NCBI GenBank assembly: GCA_009801015.1 | Contig: VHZZ01018472.1 | Coordinates: forward strand, 15,418 to 43,774 | From: Silene noctiflora | Lineage: Eukaryota; Streptophyta; Magnoliopsida; Caryophyllales; Caryophyllaceae | Reading direction: 5' to 3' | DNA length: 28,357 nucleotides | Shown: positions 1 through 10,791 of the stretch, in pieces | Position numbering within the stretch: the stretch's first letter is position 1 | Layout: the number at the start of each line of letters is the position of its first letter | Notes under the pieces: generated by a model | The model's input: only the letters and a program-made list of their open reading frames with translations | Told to the model about the DNA's origin: nothing | The model's database searches: none | Made by a program: the position numbers and the translations under genes

Positions 1-94
1 ATATTTATCGTAACTAATTATGAAAAATAGTTAAAAATCGGAATTAATTATAAAAATAGTTTATATTATAAATTTATTATTCTCGGGTGTTACA
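1..94. repeat. Terminal fragment of a chromovirus-type LTR
   Basis: Very AT-rich sequence ending in TCTCGGGTGTTACA. The reverse complement begins TGTAACACCC, the same terminus seen on the other LTRs of this window (12197, 12545, 15406, 16682). The element runs off the left edge. Because these LTR termini are nearly inverted repeats of each other (TGTAACACC...GGTGTTACA), the orientation cannot be set from this end alone. It abuts the 3' end of the LINE. Confidence 0.5.
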
Positions 95-155
95 AAAATG
101 ACGTTCAAAAATACAAAGCTAGGCCTGCATACAAAAAGCAAAGAATTTTAAATGA

Positions 156-3100
156 CTAACTAATGGCAACCAGCCATCTACAATCCTTGGCAGACATAGT
201 ACTAACATTCAATCTCATATGTCTTCCATGGATTTCCTGTCGAAGGTTTTGAACAAGATACTCAGGCCAGATCACAACATTCTTAACACGAGCATCATTT
301 CTAGCTTTCCAGATTGCATACACAAGAGCCACATGACAAGCTCCAAAGAATTTCCTTTGTAACTTTGTCTTTCCTCTGGCATTATTGAACCAGTGCAGTA
401 AATCTTTCAAAGGGAACAGAATATGAAGCTGATTTTGAGGTAATAACAGACATTTCTTGCTAAAAATGCAGTCATTGAACAAATGCGGATGAGTCTCAGG
501 TGCATTCCTGGAAAGGTCACACAGATTATCAATTTGAAGCCCCATATGAGCGAGCCTGTCCTTTGTAAGAAGCCTATGATGCATCCAAGCCCAGAAAATA
601 AAAGAACTCTTGGGAATATTTTAATTATTCCAACAAACAAATTGCCATGGAACCTTTGGAGCACGCTTCCTTAACCAATTGTATCCTGCTGTTACAGAAT
701 AATCATCATCAGAGTGCAACCATTTAGTAACAGTGTATGCTTGGCTAAATTTATGTAATACATGAGCAATTTTCCTCCATGACCAGCTGCAGTTAGTAGG
801 AGGAGTATAGACAGTCCAATCCACTCCTTTCATATAAACATGATTGATCTAACGAACCCATAAATGGTCTTGTTTTGTGGCTAACCACCAAGCATACTTA
901 CCCAATTGAGCCATATTCCAACAATAAGACAGCTTTATGCCCAAAGCTCCTTCCTCTTTTGGTAAACAACAAGTACTCTAATTAATGTTGGGAGCTTTTT
1001 TGTATTCAGCAGTGCCTCCCCAAAGAAAGTTTCTACAATATGCATCAATATTCTTCATTATACCACAGGGGATGAGAAAAATTGAGGCACAATAATTATG
1101 CAGAGAAGTCAATACTAACTGAACCAGCACCAGTCTTCATGCATATGATAAATGCTTAGTTCCCCATCCTCTTATTCTGGCTACTATCCTGTCCATCAGC
1201 TTCATTCCCTCATACTTGGATACTTTCTTTGAAGAGATAGGGATCCCAAGATATTTAAAAGGTAGGTTTCCCCTTTTAAATCCTGAAACCTGAAGGATGT
1301 TGTCCACTACTGCAGCATAGATGCCATTAAAATAAATATCAGTTTTATCCTTATTAAGATTCAATCCAAAAGATGTTGAGAAAGTAGCAAATCCCCAGAG
1401 TTACCACATAATAGAACTTTCAATCCCTTTGCAGAACAACAATAGATCATCAGCAAAAAGTAAATGGTTCAAATTCATGGGTTTGTAGAGAGGATGGAAC
1501 TGAAAAGTATCTTGCTTAGAAAAAACAGTCAGAATCCTTGAGAGGTACTCCATGCAAAGAGTGAATAAAAGGGGAGAAAGGAGATCCTCTTGTCTAAGAC
1601 CTCACTTGCCTTGAAAAAAACCAAAGAACTACCATTAATACAAAGGGAATAGCATGTAGTGCTCACACAAGTCATGATAAGGTCAATGAATTTTTGAGGG
1701 AACTTGAGAGCAAGAAGCATTTCCTGCAAAAAGGTCCATTCAACAGTATCATAGGCCTTCCTCAAATAAATCTTTATCAGGTATATGGGAGAAACTAATT
1801 TTCTCTTATAAAGTCTCACAAGATCCTGGCAAATGAGTACATTTTCCACTATATTCCTACTTTTAACAAATCCTCCTTGATTACAGCTCACAATATCAGG
1901 TAGAACATCACTAAGCCTATTGCAGAGAACCTTAGGAATACTTTTGTAAAGAATATTGCAACAGGCTATAGGTCTGAAATCCAGCACACTTCCAGGGTTA
2001 GCATTCTTAGGGATCAGAATAAGCTTTGTTGTATTGACTAGCTTGAGAAGTTTTCCAGTCTGAAAAAAGTCCAGCACTGCATTGATTATATCTCCTCCAA
2101 CAATATCCCAGGAGTATTTATAAAAGTGACTGGAAAATCCATCAGGTCCAGGTGATTTTGTTGCTGGAATGCCAAATATACTGAGCTTATTTTCATCAGA
2201 GGTCACAGGAGCAAGAAGTCTGCTGATATGAGTCTCTGTGATCAGGGGACCAGATCTAACTGTGGCTACATGCACTGGAATGGTCTGCTGCTTAGTGCTC
2301 AATAAGGATTTGTAATAATCCAAGAAAGCTTGTTCAATAGAATCATACCCAGTGTGAAAATTACCCTGAACATCCTTGATTTATAGAACAGAGTTTTTAA
2401 TTTGCTTGGCTCTAATCTGAGCATGAAAAAAATGAGTATTATCATCCCCTTCCTTAAACCAATCTATCTTTGCTTTTTGTCTAAGGAAACTATAATGAGC
2501 CTTTGATACAACTCTAAAAGATTTGGCAGCTTCAATTTCTACTATCAGGAGATCATGATCAGAAGGATGCTGCTGAATTTGCTTTTGAATATCCTCCAAA
2601 AGAGTCCTGACCACTCCCACAGTTTTTCCAATATATGAGTAACTATTTTTATTTAAAGCTCTCAAAGGTGGCTTAAGGTTTTTAAGCTTAGTAATCACTT
2701 GATACATTAGAGTTCCAGCCACAGGATGTTGCCAAGTAGTGTGAACCACCCGTTTGAAAGTAGGATCCAGGCTCCACATATTAAAGTAATAAAATTATTT
2801 CTTCCTGGATTCCCTCATCTCCCTTTTATAACATACCATTGGATTATGGTCAAACAAACCCTCTGGAAGGAAGACAGCCATTGTATCAGGGTATAAATGC
2901 ATCCACTCAGGATTAACCATAAACCTATCAATTCTAGAGTAATGTCTAGTGGCAGGTTCCTGCTTATTGTTCCAAGTAAAGAAAGCACCCTGACCCCTAA
3001 CATCCACCATATTGCAATAGCTAACACAATCTCTGAAGTCTTCTATCTCATTCCAGTGAACATCACTCCCTATCCTTTCATTGAAATTCAAAACATTATT

Positions 3101-3545
3101 AAAATCCCCACAAATAGCCCAAGGGCTATTATGATGGTCCTGGATATCCTTAAAATGAGTTCACAACTCCTTCCTTTCATCAATCTCATTAAAGCCATAT
3201 ACTACAGAAAAAAGAAAAGCTTCTCCAGTAGCAATCTCTACAACTTCTGCAGTAATAATCTGAGCATGGCACTGAATGACAGATACATGAAAAACCTGAG
3301 GTAGCCAAATAAGCCATACCCTTCCACCCTGATGATGAAGATTATTATTTACTCCTTGCCAATGAGGGCCAAGATTATGTAAGATATTAGCAAAATCCCG
3401 AGTTTTAACCTTTCTTTCTACTAAACCATAAAGTCCAATATTATTTTGAAATAAAAACTTTTTAACATCCTACTACTTATTCCTACCATTTATTCCTCTA
3501 AAATTCCATGCTCCTATGTTATTCATGAATAATTTTACCTGGTGG
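156..3545 (-). pseudogene. LINE ORF2: endonuclease / reverse transcriptase / zf-RVT (broken)
   Basis: The ORF2 polyprotein nicks the target and copies the RNA. Endonuclease pieces are visible at about 3500-2800: WNFRGINGRN at the N-terminus, GLVERKVK (catalytic Glu region), GDFNNVL, SRIDRFMVN and a final DHNP (usually SDHSP). RT follows at about 2330-1140: FRPIACCNILYK, then YLRKAYDTVEW, where the Asp usual before LRKAYD is Tyr, and the catalytic box LLFADDLLLF at about 1440-1465. The zf-RVT-like tail (WAWMHHRLLTKDRLAHMG...CIFS) covers about 156-640. Open segments are 3091-2795, 2779-2381, 2323-1529, 1364-1137, 833-621 and 584-156, joined by stops and frame changes. Family assignment is firm; activity is excluded. 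Confidence 0.88.
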
Positions 3546-3548
3546 TTC

Positions 3549-4055
3549 CTCCTACCCTCCTACACCTTCCTTAATAGGGGACCTAGTTCTCACATCATCA
3601 GGAAAAGATCTACTAGGAGATACATTACTTGGACAAGATTGACACTCCTGCCTAGTTACTTGAGTAATGACAGTCGTGGGTGTTATCAGTGCAAAGTTAT
3701 GGTAAGTAGGACCTCCAAAAGGTGGATAGGCCACCTGAGAAGATTGATCCTGAGCAGAGGGCCTCAACACAACCTCTGGAGGAATCACAATAGGATCCTT
3801 AATGACATGCCTCCACACCCAAGTTTTGGCCTTCACCTAAGGGATTTGCTGTTTCTTTTTCCTGCAAGCCTCTGAATCATGTCCTATACCTTTACAAATA
3901 GTGCAAAGAGAGGGTTTCCATTCATATTCAACGAGAATACTAACTTCAGTCCCCTTCTCATCTTTAAAAATTATGGTATTAGGTAAATCTTTGCCAACTT
4001 CCATTTCCACCATGACTCGAGCATAGCCTAATAAATTATTCTTTGAAATTGTAAA
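3549..4055 (-). pseudogene. LINE ORF1 C-terminal part: gag-like protein with CCHC zinc knuckle
   Basis: Reading leftwards, the frame gives NNLLGYARVMVEMEV, then VEYEWKPSLC, then a knuckle CTICKGIGHDSEAC (CX2CX4HX4C, about 3870-3910), a basic stretch RKKKQQ and a stop near 3838. A Pro/Ser-rich open stretch continues to 3549. The 'YARV.VE' and 'VEYEWKP.C..C' signatures are those of the DUF4283/zf-CCHC_4 proteins encoded by plant LINE ORF1s, which bind the element RNA. The N-terminal DUF4283 half is absent because the element is truncated at about 4055. Nucleic-acid binding is inferred from the family. Confidence 0.75.
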
Positions 4056-4457
4056 TTAACCTAATAAATTGCCAAATAATTAGTGATGACTAAATTTTGG
4101 TTGTGGACCAGATTATGTAAATTGATATATCTCAAAAATTGTTTTAGGATTGGATTATGAATTTTTAATTGTTAAAAATGTTCATTTCCACAATGACGAA
4201 CTCTCGGTATAATTGTTGATAAGTTGGACGATTTGGCATGACTTTTTACACATTGCATATTTTTACTATTCATGTTGATGAATGCTTTTATTATATTTAA
4301 TTTATGTAATTTTACCTTATATGGTCGTAGTTAGAAATCCGTATAACCCGTAATTTAAGGGTATACCGATTGGTTTGTAATTAAATGCGATTTCGTATCG
4401 CCAATTTGTAATTAATTAATAGATTTAATTTTAATTAATAGATTTTACATACTTAAG
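4056..4457. other. AT-rich stretch, no gene; probably copia leader
   Basis: About 400 bases of AT-rich DNA between the LINE truncation and the copia gag. It holds no ORF of note. By position it should contain what remains of the copia 5' LTR and leader, but I cannot find a TG...CA LTR border or a tRNA primer-binding site. An 11-nt direct repeat CCTAATAAATT (about 4027 and 4062) sits at the LINE/copia junction and may mark a breakpoint. Confidence 0.4.
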
Positions 4458-5012
4458 ATGATTGAGTACGTGGAAACTCTTGAAGGGTTGGAATGTAAGA
4501 TCCCGGAGGAGCTTGTTGTGGACTGAGTGCTCCACTCCCTCTCTCAGGTCTAAGGATTTACCTAATTTCGGGTAAATTATAACATGACCAACATGAAGAA
4601 AAGTCTTCATGAGCTTCATTCTCTGCTTGTGCAAGCATAGAAAGACATGGGAATGAGTGTGAGCATAAGGAAGGATGTCCCTGCCATTAACATGAATGGC
4701 AAGAAAAAGTTTAAGAGGAATGCTGGTAAGAAGCTCGTACAGGTTGAGGGCAAAGGAAAGGCGATTGTGAATAGCTCTTCCAAGCCTAAGCCTAAGAAGG
4801 GTAACCCTGTCAAGGACAATTGTTATTATTATAAGGACAAGGGTCATTGGAGGAGTAATTGCCCCAAATATCTGGTTGACATAAAAGCTGGCATTGTGAA
4901 GCCTACATGTAATTTCTCATCCAAATCTTTTATGATAGAAATAAATTACGCTAATACTACTAAAACTTGGGTATTAGATACTGGTTGTGGTTCTCACCTT
5001 TGTAATCATTTG
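4458..5012 (+). pseudogene. copia gag C-terminus and protease start (broken)
   Basis: The first segment (4458 on) has several in-frame stops and a shift. From 4635 on the frame is open to 5012. It carries a gag zinc knuckle at 4821-4862, where C-Y-Y-Y-K-D-K-G-H-W-R-S-N-C has Tyr in place of the second Cys of CX2CX4HX4C, so zinc binding should be impaired. The aspartic protease active site follows as WVLDTGCGSH (about 4966-4995), with the catalytic DTG intact. Gag would package RNA and the protease would cut the polyprotein. Confidence 0.8.
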
Positions 5013-5149
5013 TAGGGCCTAAAAAGTGCAAAGAAGCTAAACAAGGGTGATGTGGATCTGCGGATGGTTAACAGATCTAATGTAGCTGTCGTTTCCGTAG
5101 GAACTTATGTACTTAATTTAGCTTTAGGATTACTGTTATATTTAAATAA

Positions 5150-6067
5150 TTGTTATTTTGTATCAACTTTGTCTCAGAAATAATATCAGTGTCTGTATTA
5201 GACGCAGAAGGTTTTCATTTTGTAATTAAAGACAAATGTTGTACTTTTTCACTTAATGATATAGTGTATAGCCAGGCTGTTTCTATTAATGGTATTTATA
5301 TTCTTGACACTTCCAATGATGTGTATCATTTAGAGAATAAGAGACTCAAAATAGGTGATCCTGATTAATCTTATTTATTGCATTGTCGATTAAGACATAT
5401 TCACGAGAAATGCATTAAGAGACTAGTGTTGAATGGTATAATTAAACCTTTTAATTATGAATCATTTAGCATATGCGAATCTTGTTTCCTTGGAAAGATG
5501 ACTCGATCAAATTTTCTAGGAAAAGGATCTCGAGCTAGTGAGTTATTGACTTTAATAAATACGGATGTATGTGGTCCAATGATAGTCACTACAAGAGACA
5601 ATTATGACTACTTAATTACTTTTACCGATGACATGAGTAGATATGGTTTTATCTACTTAATGAGGTATAAAAGTGAAGCTTTTGAAAAGTTCAAGGAGTT
5701 TCAGAATGTAGTGAAAAATCAATTAAAAATGAGGATTAAAACATTATGATCAGATCGCGGTGGGGAATATTTAAGTAATGACTTTAGAGAACACCTTCAA
5801 GACTGTGGTATTGTATCTCAGTTAACTCGTCCCGGCAGACCACAATTGAATGGTGTGGCTGAAAGGAGAAATCAAACTTTATTAGATATGGTTCGATCAA
5901 TGATGAGTCAAACTAACTTACCGAACTCATTTTGAGGATTTTTCATTTTATCTGCCATACGCTCATTAAATCAATGTCCTACTAAATTTGCTGACAAAAC
6001 TCCATATGAGATATGGAAAGGGAAATTCCCAAATTTGTCTTATATGAGAGTCTGGGGTTGTGATGCT
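5150..6067 (+). pseudogene. copia GAG-pre-integrase and integrase (broken)
   Basis: After a degenerate protease stretch, 5150-5368 matches the GAG-pre-integrase linker. The segment from 5378 shows the HHCC finger (HCRLRHIHEKC...CESCFLGK) and the first catalytic Asp in NTDVCGPM. After an in-frame TGA at 5747, SDRGGEYL and NGVAERRNQTLLDM supply the second Asp and the Glu of the D,D-35-E triad. A further TGA interrupts near 5933, and PYEIWKGKFPNLSYMRVWGC follows. The catalytic residues survive but the chain is broken. The protein would insert the cDNA copy into the genome. Confidence 0.82.
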
Positions 6068-6399
6068 TATGGCAGAACAGGTCTAAAGATAAGCTTGCAC
6101 CCCGCTTTGACAAATGTACCTTTGTAGGCTACCCTAAGGAAACACGTGGACATTACTTCTACAACAGTCACGAGAACAAACTATTTCTGGCTCGTGAGGC
6201 TGTCTTTCTAGAAAAAGAGTTGATTACTAGAAGACAGAGTGGGAGAAAATTTGAACTTGATAATGTTCAAGAACCACAAAGTGAGGTGACGGCATAGGAA
6301 GATGTTCCTTCTTCGTCTGGCTCCGTTATTGTTCCTTCTGAACCTAGGAGGTCAGGAAAGGTTAGTCGTCAGCCTAATAGATTTCTAGGAGTTATCGAG

Positions 6400-7330
6400 G
6401 AGGTTGGTGATTATGATGTGTTACTTTTAGAAAGTGACGAACCAAAAACCTACAAAGCGGCTATTGTGAGTTCCGACTCCAAGTTATGGCTTGAAGCCAT
6501 GTAATCCGAAATGGATTCCATGTACAATAATCAGGTATAGGACCTGGTTGCCTTACCTGGAGATGTCCGACCTCTTCAGTGTAAGTGGATCTTTAAGATT
6601 AAAGTATTCATGGATGGACATAAAGATGTCTACAAAGCTAGATTGGCGGCGAAAGGTTTCACTCAGGTTCATGGTTTACACTATGACGAGACCTTTGCGC
6701 CACTTGCTATGCTTATATCTATTTAGATAATTTTAGCGATTGATGCATTTCATGATTATGAAATATGACAAATGGATGTCAAGACTGCCTTCCTGAACGG
6801 GTTTCTAAAAGAGGAAGTGTATATGACACAACCTGAAGGTTTTGTGGATCCTAAAAATCCTAACAAAGTATGCAAACTTAAGAGATCCATTTATCTTCTT
6901 AAGAAATCATCAAGGTGTTGGAAGCATCGTTTTGATCATGTTATTAAACACAATGGATTTTCTCTAAGTGTTGAGGGACCATGTTTATACATAAAGTTTT
7001 GTGGGAGCAAGGTTGTTTTCCTACTTTTATATGTAGACGATATACTACTCATTGGGAATGATGTAGCTATGCTTACTTCTGTAAAGGAGTGGTTGGCAAA
7101 TCACTTCCAAATGAAGGATTTGGGAGAAGCTCAGTGCATCTTGGGCATACCGATCTATATAGATAGAACAAAAAGGATATTAGCTTTGAGTCAAGAAGCT
7201 TATATTGATAAGATTCTTGATCAACTCAATATGAAAAACTCTAAGAGAGGATTTCTTCCGATAGGTACTAGGATTACTTTGAGTAAGTCATGGTGTCCTA
7301 CTGAGCCTGAGGATATTGAACGCAATGAAA
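6400..7330 (+). pseudogene. copia reverse transcriptase (broken)
   Basis: Copia RT motifs are in order: a stop-interrupted SMYNNQV.DLVALPGDV, CKWIFKIK, YKARLAAKGFTQ, then [18 protein letters not shown] (from 6772) and the catalytic [14 protein letters not shown] with YVDD at 7030-7041. Ile-Tyr-Leu-Leu-Lys-Lys replaces the usual SIYGLKQA motif, so Gly and Gln are lost there. Stops lie at about 6503, 6538, 6724 and 6766. A frame change near 7316 leads into RNase H. The family is certain; no function is expected. Confidence 0.85.
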
Positions 7331-8020
7331 TTGATCCCTTATGCTTCCGCTGTTGGGTCGATCATGTATGCTATGATGTGCATCCATCCCGACGTCTCGT
7401 ATGCCTTGACTATGACGAGTCTCTATCAGAATATTCCAGGTGAAGGTCACTGGATAACCGTTAAGAATATTCTTAAGTACTTGAGAAGGACGAAGGATTC
7501 ATTTTTGGTGATTGGAGGAGAATCTGAGGTACGTGTAAAAGGTTACACGGATGCCATTTTCAAAACCTATAACGATGATTTGAAATCCCATTATGGTTTT
7601 GTCTGTTTGATGAATGGAGGAGCGGTTTTCGGGAGAAGTTTTAAGGAGTCTGTGACTGCTGATTCTACAACGGAAGCTGAGTACATTGCAGTGTTTGAAG
7701 CTGCAAAGGAAGCTGTTTGGATTAGGCAGTTTTTGGAGGGACTAAAGGTAGTTCTGACAGCCGAAGATCCTGTCACTATTTATTATGATAACAGTGGGGC
7801 AATTTTTCAAGCAAAAGCGCCTAAGTCTAGTAATAAGTCTAGACGTGTACTTAGAAAGTTTCATGTAATTAGATATATGATTGAAAGGAAAGAAATTGCA
7901 GTCTGTAAGGTTGGGATAGATGATAACATCGTTAATCCTTTAACCAAGGCATTGTCTCAAGCTAAACATGATAGTGATGTTGATTTTATGGGATTGAGAC
8001 AAATGACAGAATTGTTGTAA
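7316..8020 (+). pseudogene. copia RNase H domain, end of pol
   Basis: The longest clean segment of the element. It contains [19 protein letters not shown] (RT connection), GYTDAIF (first catalytic Asp), ADSTTEAEYIA (catalytic Glu), YYDNSGAI (Asp) and, near the end, NIVNPLTKAL. In intact copia elements this last motif is normally NIADPLTK, so the fourth acidic residue is Asn here. RNase H would remove the RNA strand of the RNA/DNA hybrid. The start given is the first Met in the frame; the real protein would be continuous with the RT upstream. Confidence 0.85.
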
Positions 8021-8342
8021 CTTATGATATTTAGGATTCATCTCTTCAATTTGATCATAAGCTCCTCTTGAGCTTTACTTGATCATTACTTGACTTTGAT
8101 AAGACTTCAATCTTTATTATAAAGTCTTCTTTAAGCTCACTTGTTATTGCTTGAATTCTTTATCATGAAGCTAACTTGACTTCACTTGATCACAAATCAT
8201 TATTGCTCCATTGTAAAGAAGTCCAATCTATAAAGACTAGACGAACGATAACGAGTAATATGTATATACAGATTATAACATATACTTATCATCATCAAAA
8301 CATAAACCCATATGACTATATGGTCCAACAATCAATAAGGTC
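8021..8342. other. No gene; copia downstream flank / end of element E1
   Basis: Sequence built from imperfect repeats of CTTGATCA/TTACTTGAC-like words (about 8060-8200), then AT-rich DNA. I see no LTR border, polypurine tract or ORF. It lies between the end of copia pol and the stop of the minus-strand gag-like gene of E1. The E1 3' LTR is expected here and is not recognisable. Confidence 0.4.
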
Positions 8343-9512
8343 CTACATGTGGTAGTTGTGGTCATAGGTCGGCGGGGGTTGAGTGTACCTTCCGAAAAAA
8401 GGTGGAGGGGTCATGGGAGTGGAGGAGGATGGTGCGGTTCTTCTAGTGTACATAAGATGTGGTGAAGGGGTGATCCTCTCTATGGTCTCGTTCATGAGGT
8501 CATATGTAAGGTTGCTAGGGATAGTGTAGCGTTGGGTCGGAGGTCGAGGTAACTACATCTTATAGGTGTTTAGTCTCGGGTAAACTTCCTTGTATGAGGA
8601 GCCTCATATGTAAATCTATATCCACCTTCGACCCATAAACACCGGTCTCATTCCCATCCACAATCCACCCAAGTCTCCTCAAGTAATCCAAGTCAAGATA
8701 AGGGATGGTATCGGAGAAAGGTCGATCTATCTGCCCCGGTTTATAGTTCAAGAGACTCTTGGCTAGCATAGTCACCAAGGCACCACAATCAAGGCAACAT
8801 TTCTCCGGTTTGGTCATCCTCTGAAGGGCCAAGCTAACCATGGATACGACGCTAAAGTAAAAGCGCTCCTCCCAGTTTGGGTTAAGGTAGGAACCCAAAA
8901 GTAGAACCTCACTCGAATTAATCTTGCTAAGGTTATTCCTCCCATAGAGGATTTGGGTCATGAGGCGTAAGAAAATTCTCAAGACGGGGTGTTCTACATC
9001 ATTCACCTTCATTGAGCTCACAATAATACGGTAGACATTAGTAAGGACGTCAAAGTATCGGGTGGCTTTCATATTTTTCCCCACCTTATGTGAGTATAAG
9101 GGCTTCTCTTCCCAACATCCAAACGGCCCACAAAGGCGTCACTAGAGAGGTGGAAATGGGTTTTCTTGATCCTAAAGCTCAAGGAATGGTGTCCCTTGTC
9201 ATAGAAAAAGGAACTCAAAAACTCGAGGGCGAGGTTAAGGTAGCTTACCTCCACTATATTGTATAGCCCCTCCAAACTAAGTATATTAAAGAAAACGTGC
9301 ACTTTCATCTCAATCCCTAGGGCCTCCAAGATGCCCCTTGACATAAACCTAGTGGCGGTCATCCGTCTCCCGGTCAAGATAATAAAAGTGTTATTGTGGT
9401 CCTCACTCTCGAATTCTACCCTCGAGTATCCCGAAGTGGTGATGGCGAGTGGCTCCTCCGGTTGTTGTTGTTGAGGTTGCCTTCTGCGGGTTGCTCTCGC
9501 ACTCCTTGGCAT
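8343..9512 (-). pseudogene. E1 Athila-ORF1-like gag gene (two frameshifts)
   Basis: Starts at MPRSARATRRR (ATG 9512-9510). This ATG is chosen because a splice acceptor (CCTTTTCAG) ends two bases upstream and the second copy at 26557 starts identically. The N-terminus is basic and Gln-rich, followed by TATRFMSRGILEALGIE, LEGLYNIVEVSYLNLALEFL, SLSFRIKKTHFHLSSDAF, PVLRIFLRLMTQILYGR and CLDCGALVTMLA. The order and spacing match the Athila ORF-1 (PF03078) gag-like family. One frameshift lies in a G4A5 run at about 9070-9080, another near 8555. A Pro-rich tail (LPRPPTQRYTIP...) ends at 8343. No protease or pol follows. Role in particle formation is inferred from the family. Confidence 0.75.
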
Positions 9513-9513
9513 A

Positions 9514-9756
9514 CTGAAAAGGATTTCCATGACAAGTCATTGGATAGAAAAGAATAAGATTCTAGGCTAACTTTGGAAATTGAATGAAAAGCTTCCAAAT
9601 TCTCAATTGATAATTGAACAATTTGAAGAAAAAAGGTGACATGGCCTTCCTTAAATTTTCATTAAACCAAGACTTATTCAAAACACGGAGATTTTCTGGA
9701 AAAATAAAGTTTTTTGTGAAGCTATGCAACATTTTGGCTTCAGTTTAATTCATTAC
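9514..9756 (-). other. Predicted 5'-UTR intron of the E1 gag-like gene
   Basis: The minus strand shows donor CACAAG|GTAATGA at 9756 and acceptor TCCTTTTCAG at 9514, with the initiator ATG one base beyond the acceptor. The same arrangement, with the same donor CAAG|GTAATG, occurs in the homologous gene at 26559-26956. That makes chance unlikely. Intron length is about 243 nt. No transcript evidence is available here. Confidence 0.5.
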
Positions 9757-10217
9757 CTTGTGTTTCTAGCTACTATTTAGACTTCTAACATGATCAAATC
9801 AAATATGGAGTGTGAAAATCGAAATTTCTAGTACCTCTAGCATGTAGTTTGAAATATTTTGGGATGATTTCAAGATGGAAGCACTAATTTAAGATTAAAA
9901 TTTTCCCCATGGTTACAAAAGTGCATTTTCCAACAAGGATTAAAGTAAAGAAACACTTGAGGTGGAAACTAAGTATGAAAACAAAATCCGGGTAAGTGTC
10001 CTTAGAATTTTCTAAAATCCTTAAGGAATTCTAGCATATCACATTCAATTTCAAGACTACCGATGACATCATTAACTTAGATTAAAGCTTCATGAGGTAG
10101 TTAAACCATGTTCTTGGTGAAAATCAAGATGTGTCCATGTCTACATGCAAGTTTCGAAAATTTCGGTATGAATTTGGGACGAAATTCTCGTTTTAAGACA
10201 TCTCATAGCATGCTCTA
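9757..10217 (-). other. E1 leader, no ORF
   Basis: AT-rich DNA upstream of the predicted E1 intron. It has no coding signal. Its style (short TTTCGG/GGGACGAAAT words) continues on the far side of the Helitron at 10792, as expected if the Helitron split one leader. Confidence 0.4.
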
Positions 10218-10791
10218 TCTACTAAAAGAATAGGTGAACTCATAATTTTTCCCGCCAAAAAGCATATTCTTAAATAAAGAAGTTAATCACAATTAAATTT
10301 AATCACTAACTAAGGAATCCACTTATATATTGTAATTATTTCATTAATTTAAAACTTTTTATTAAAATATATCTTTTCATCAAATTATAATGTTATCACA
10401 AAACTTTTAATTAAATATTAATAAAATTTATACAAAACTATAAATTGTTAACTAACTATACTTTTAATTAATTATTCATAAAATTTATACATGAATGTTA
10501 TTATTTGAGAAGGACTTGACCCATACTACATATCAAGCAAAATTGTAAATCAGTAATTTTTTTTCGCGAAAAAAAAAATTGAGATAAATTGAAATCATTT
10601 TCTTTAGGGTATAAGAAATATTTTCCTTAGATTAACTTTCAGCACATAACTAAATTCACTTAATCAATTTTTATCTTAAACAAACATACTGACGAGAAAT
10701 ACGAACAATTATTGACACTACTATATAAGAAATTTATTTAAAAATAAAACACTCTATATATCTTGCATTTATTGCACGAGATCTAAACTAG
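10218..10791 (+). mobile_element. Short non-autonomous Helitron
   Basis: The 5' end TCTACTAAAAGAATAGG, followed by TTTTTCCCGCCAAAA, is typical of plant Helitrons. The 3' end is CTAG (10788-10791) with a degenerate hairpin (TGCA...TGCA) about 10 nt upstream. It sits between A (10217) and T (10792), the A|T target preference of Helitrons, without a target duplication. At 574 bp it has no Rep/helicase, so it is non-autonomous. Its 3' part is repeated at 27118-27540, where the hairpin is perfect. Direction follows the TC...CTAG polarity on the plus strand. Confidence 0.75.

Larger units (their letters stand above)
95..4055 (-). mobile_element. L1-type plant LINE, 5'-truncated and degenerate
   Basis: A non-LTR retrotransposon on the minus strand with, in transcription order, the C-terminal part of a gag-like ORF1 with a CCHC knuckle, an AP-type endonuclease, a reverse transcriptase and a zf-RVT-like C-terminus. 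This is the usual order of plant L1 LINEs. The N-terminal part of ORF1 (DUF4283-like) is missing, so the copy is 5'-truncated near 4055. The 3' end has only about 60 nt after the last stop, and no poly(A) run (poly-T on the plus strand) before the LTR terminus at 94. I saw no target-site duplication. Several stops and frameshifts show the copy is dead. Confidence 0.9.
4458..8020 (+). mobile_element. Ty1/copia retrotransposon internal region, LTRs not recognised
   Basis: Domains occur in the copia order gag - protease - integrase - RT - RNase H (integrase before RT), which separates it from the gypsy element further right. The coding region starts near the frame beginning MIEYVETLEGLEC at 4458 and ends with a stop at 8018-8020. 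Neither a TG-start LTR nor a polypurine tract followed by an LTR is recognisable on either side, so the flanks are lost or too diverged. Numerous stops show it is inactive. Confidence 0.88.

Noticed and set aside
3516..3875. Plus-strand ORF opposite the LINE ORF1
   Set aside because: It is the antisense shadow of the minus-strand gag-like frame, which has the zinc knuckle and the family signatures.
4616..4847. Minus-strand hydrophobic ORFs opposite copia gag
   Set aside because: Shadows of the plus-strand gag frame containing the knuckle and the DTG protease motif.
8560..9530. A host gene of unknown function
   Set aside because: Considered because the ORFs are fairly long and have a predicted intron, but the order of conserved blocks matches the Athila ORF-1 family and the unit is flanked by a PBS and LTR. 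Domestication cannot be excluded, though frameshifts argue against a functional gene.
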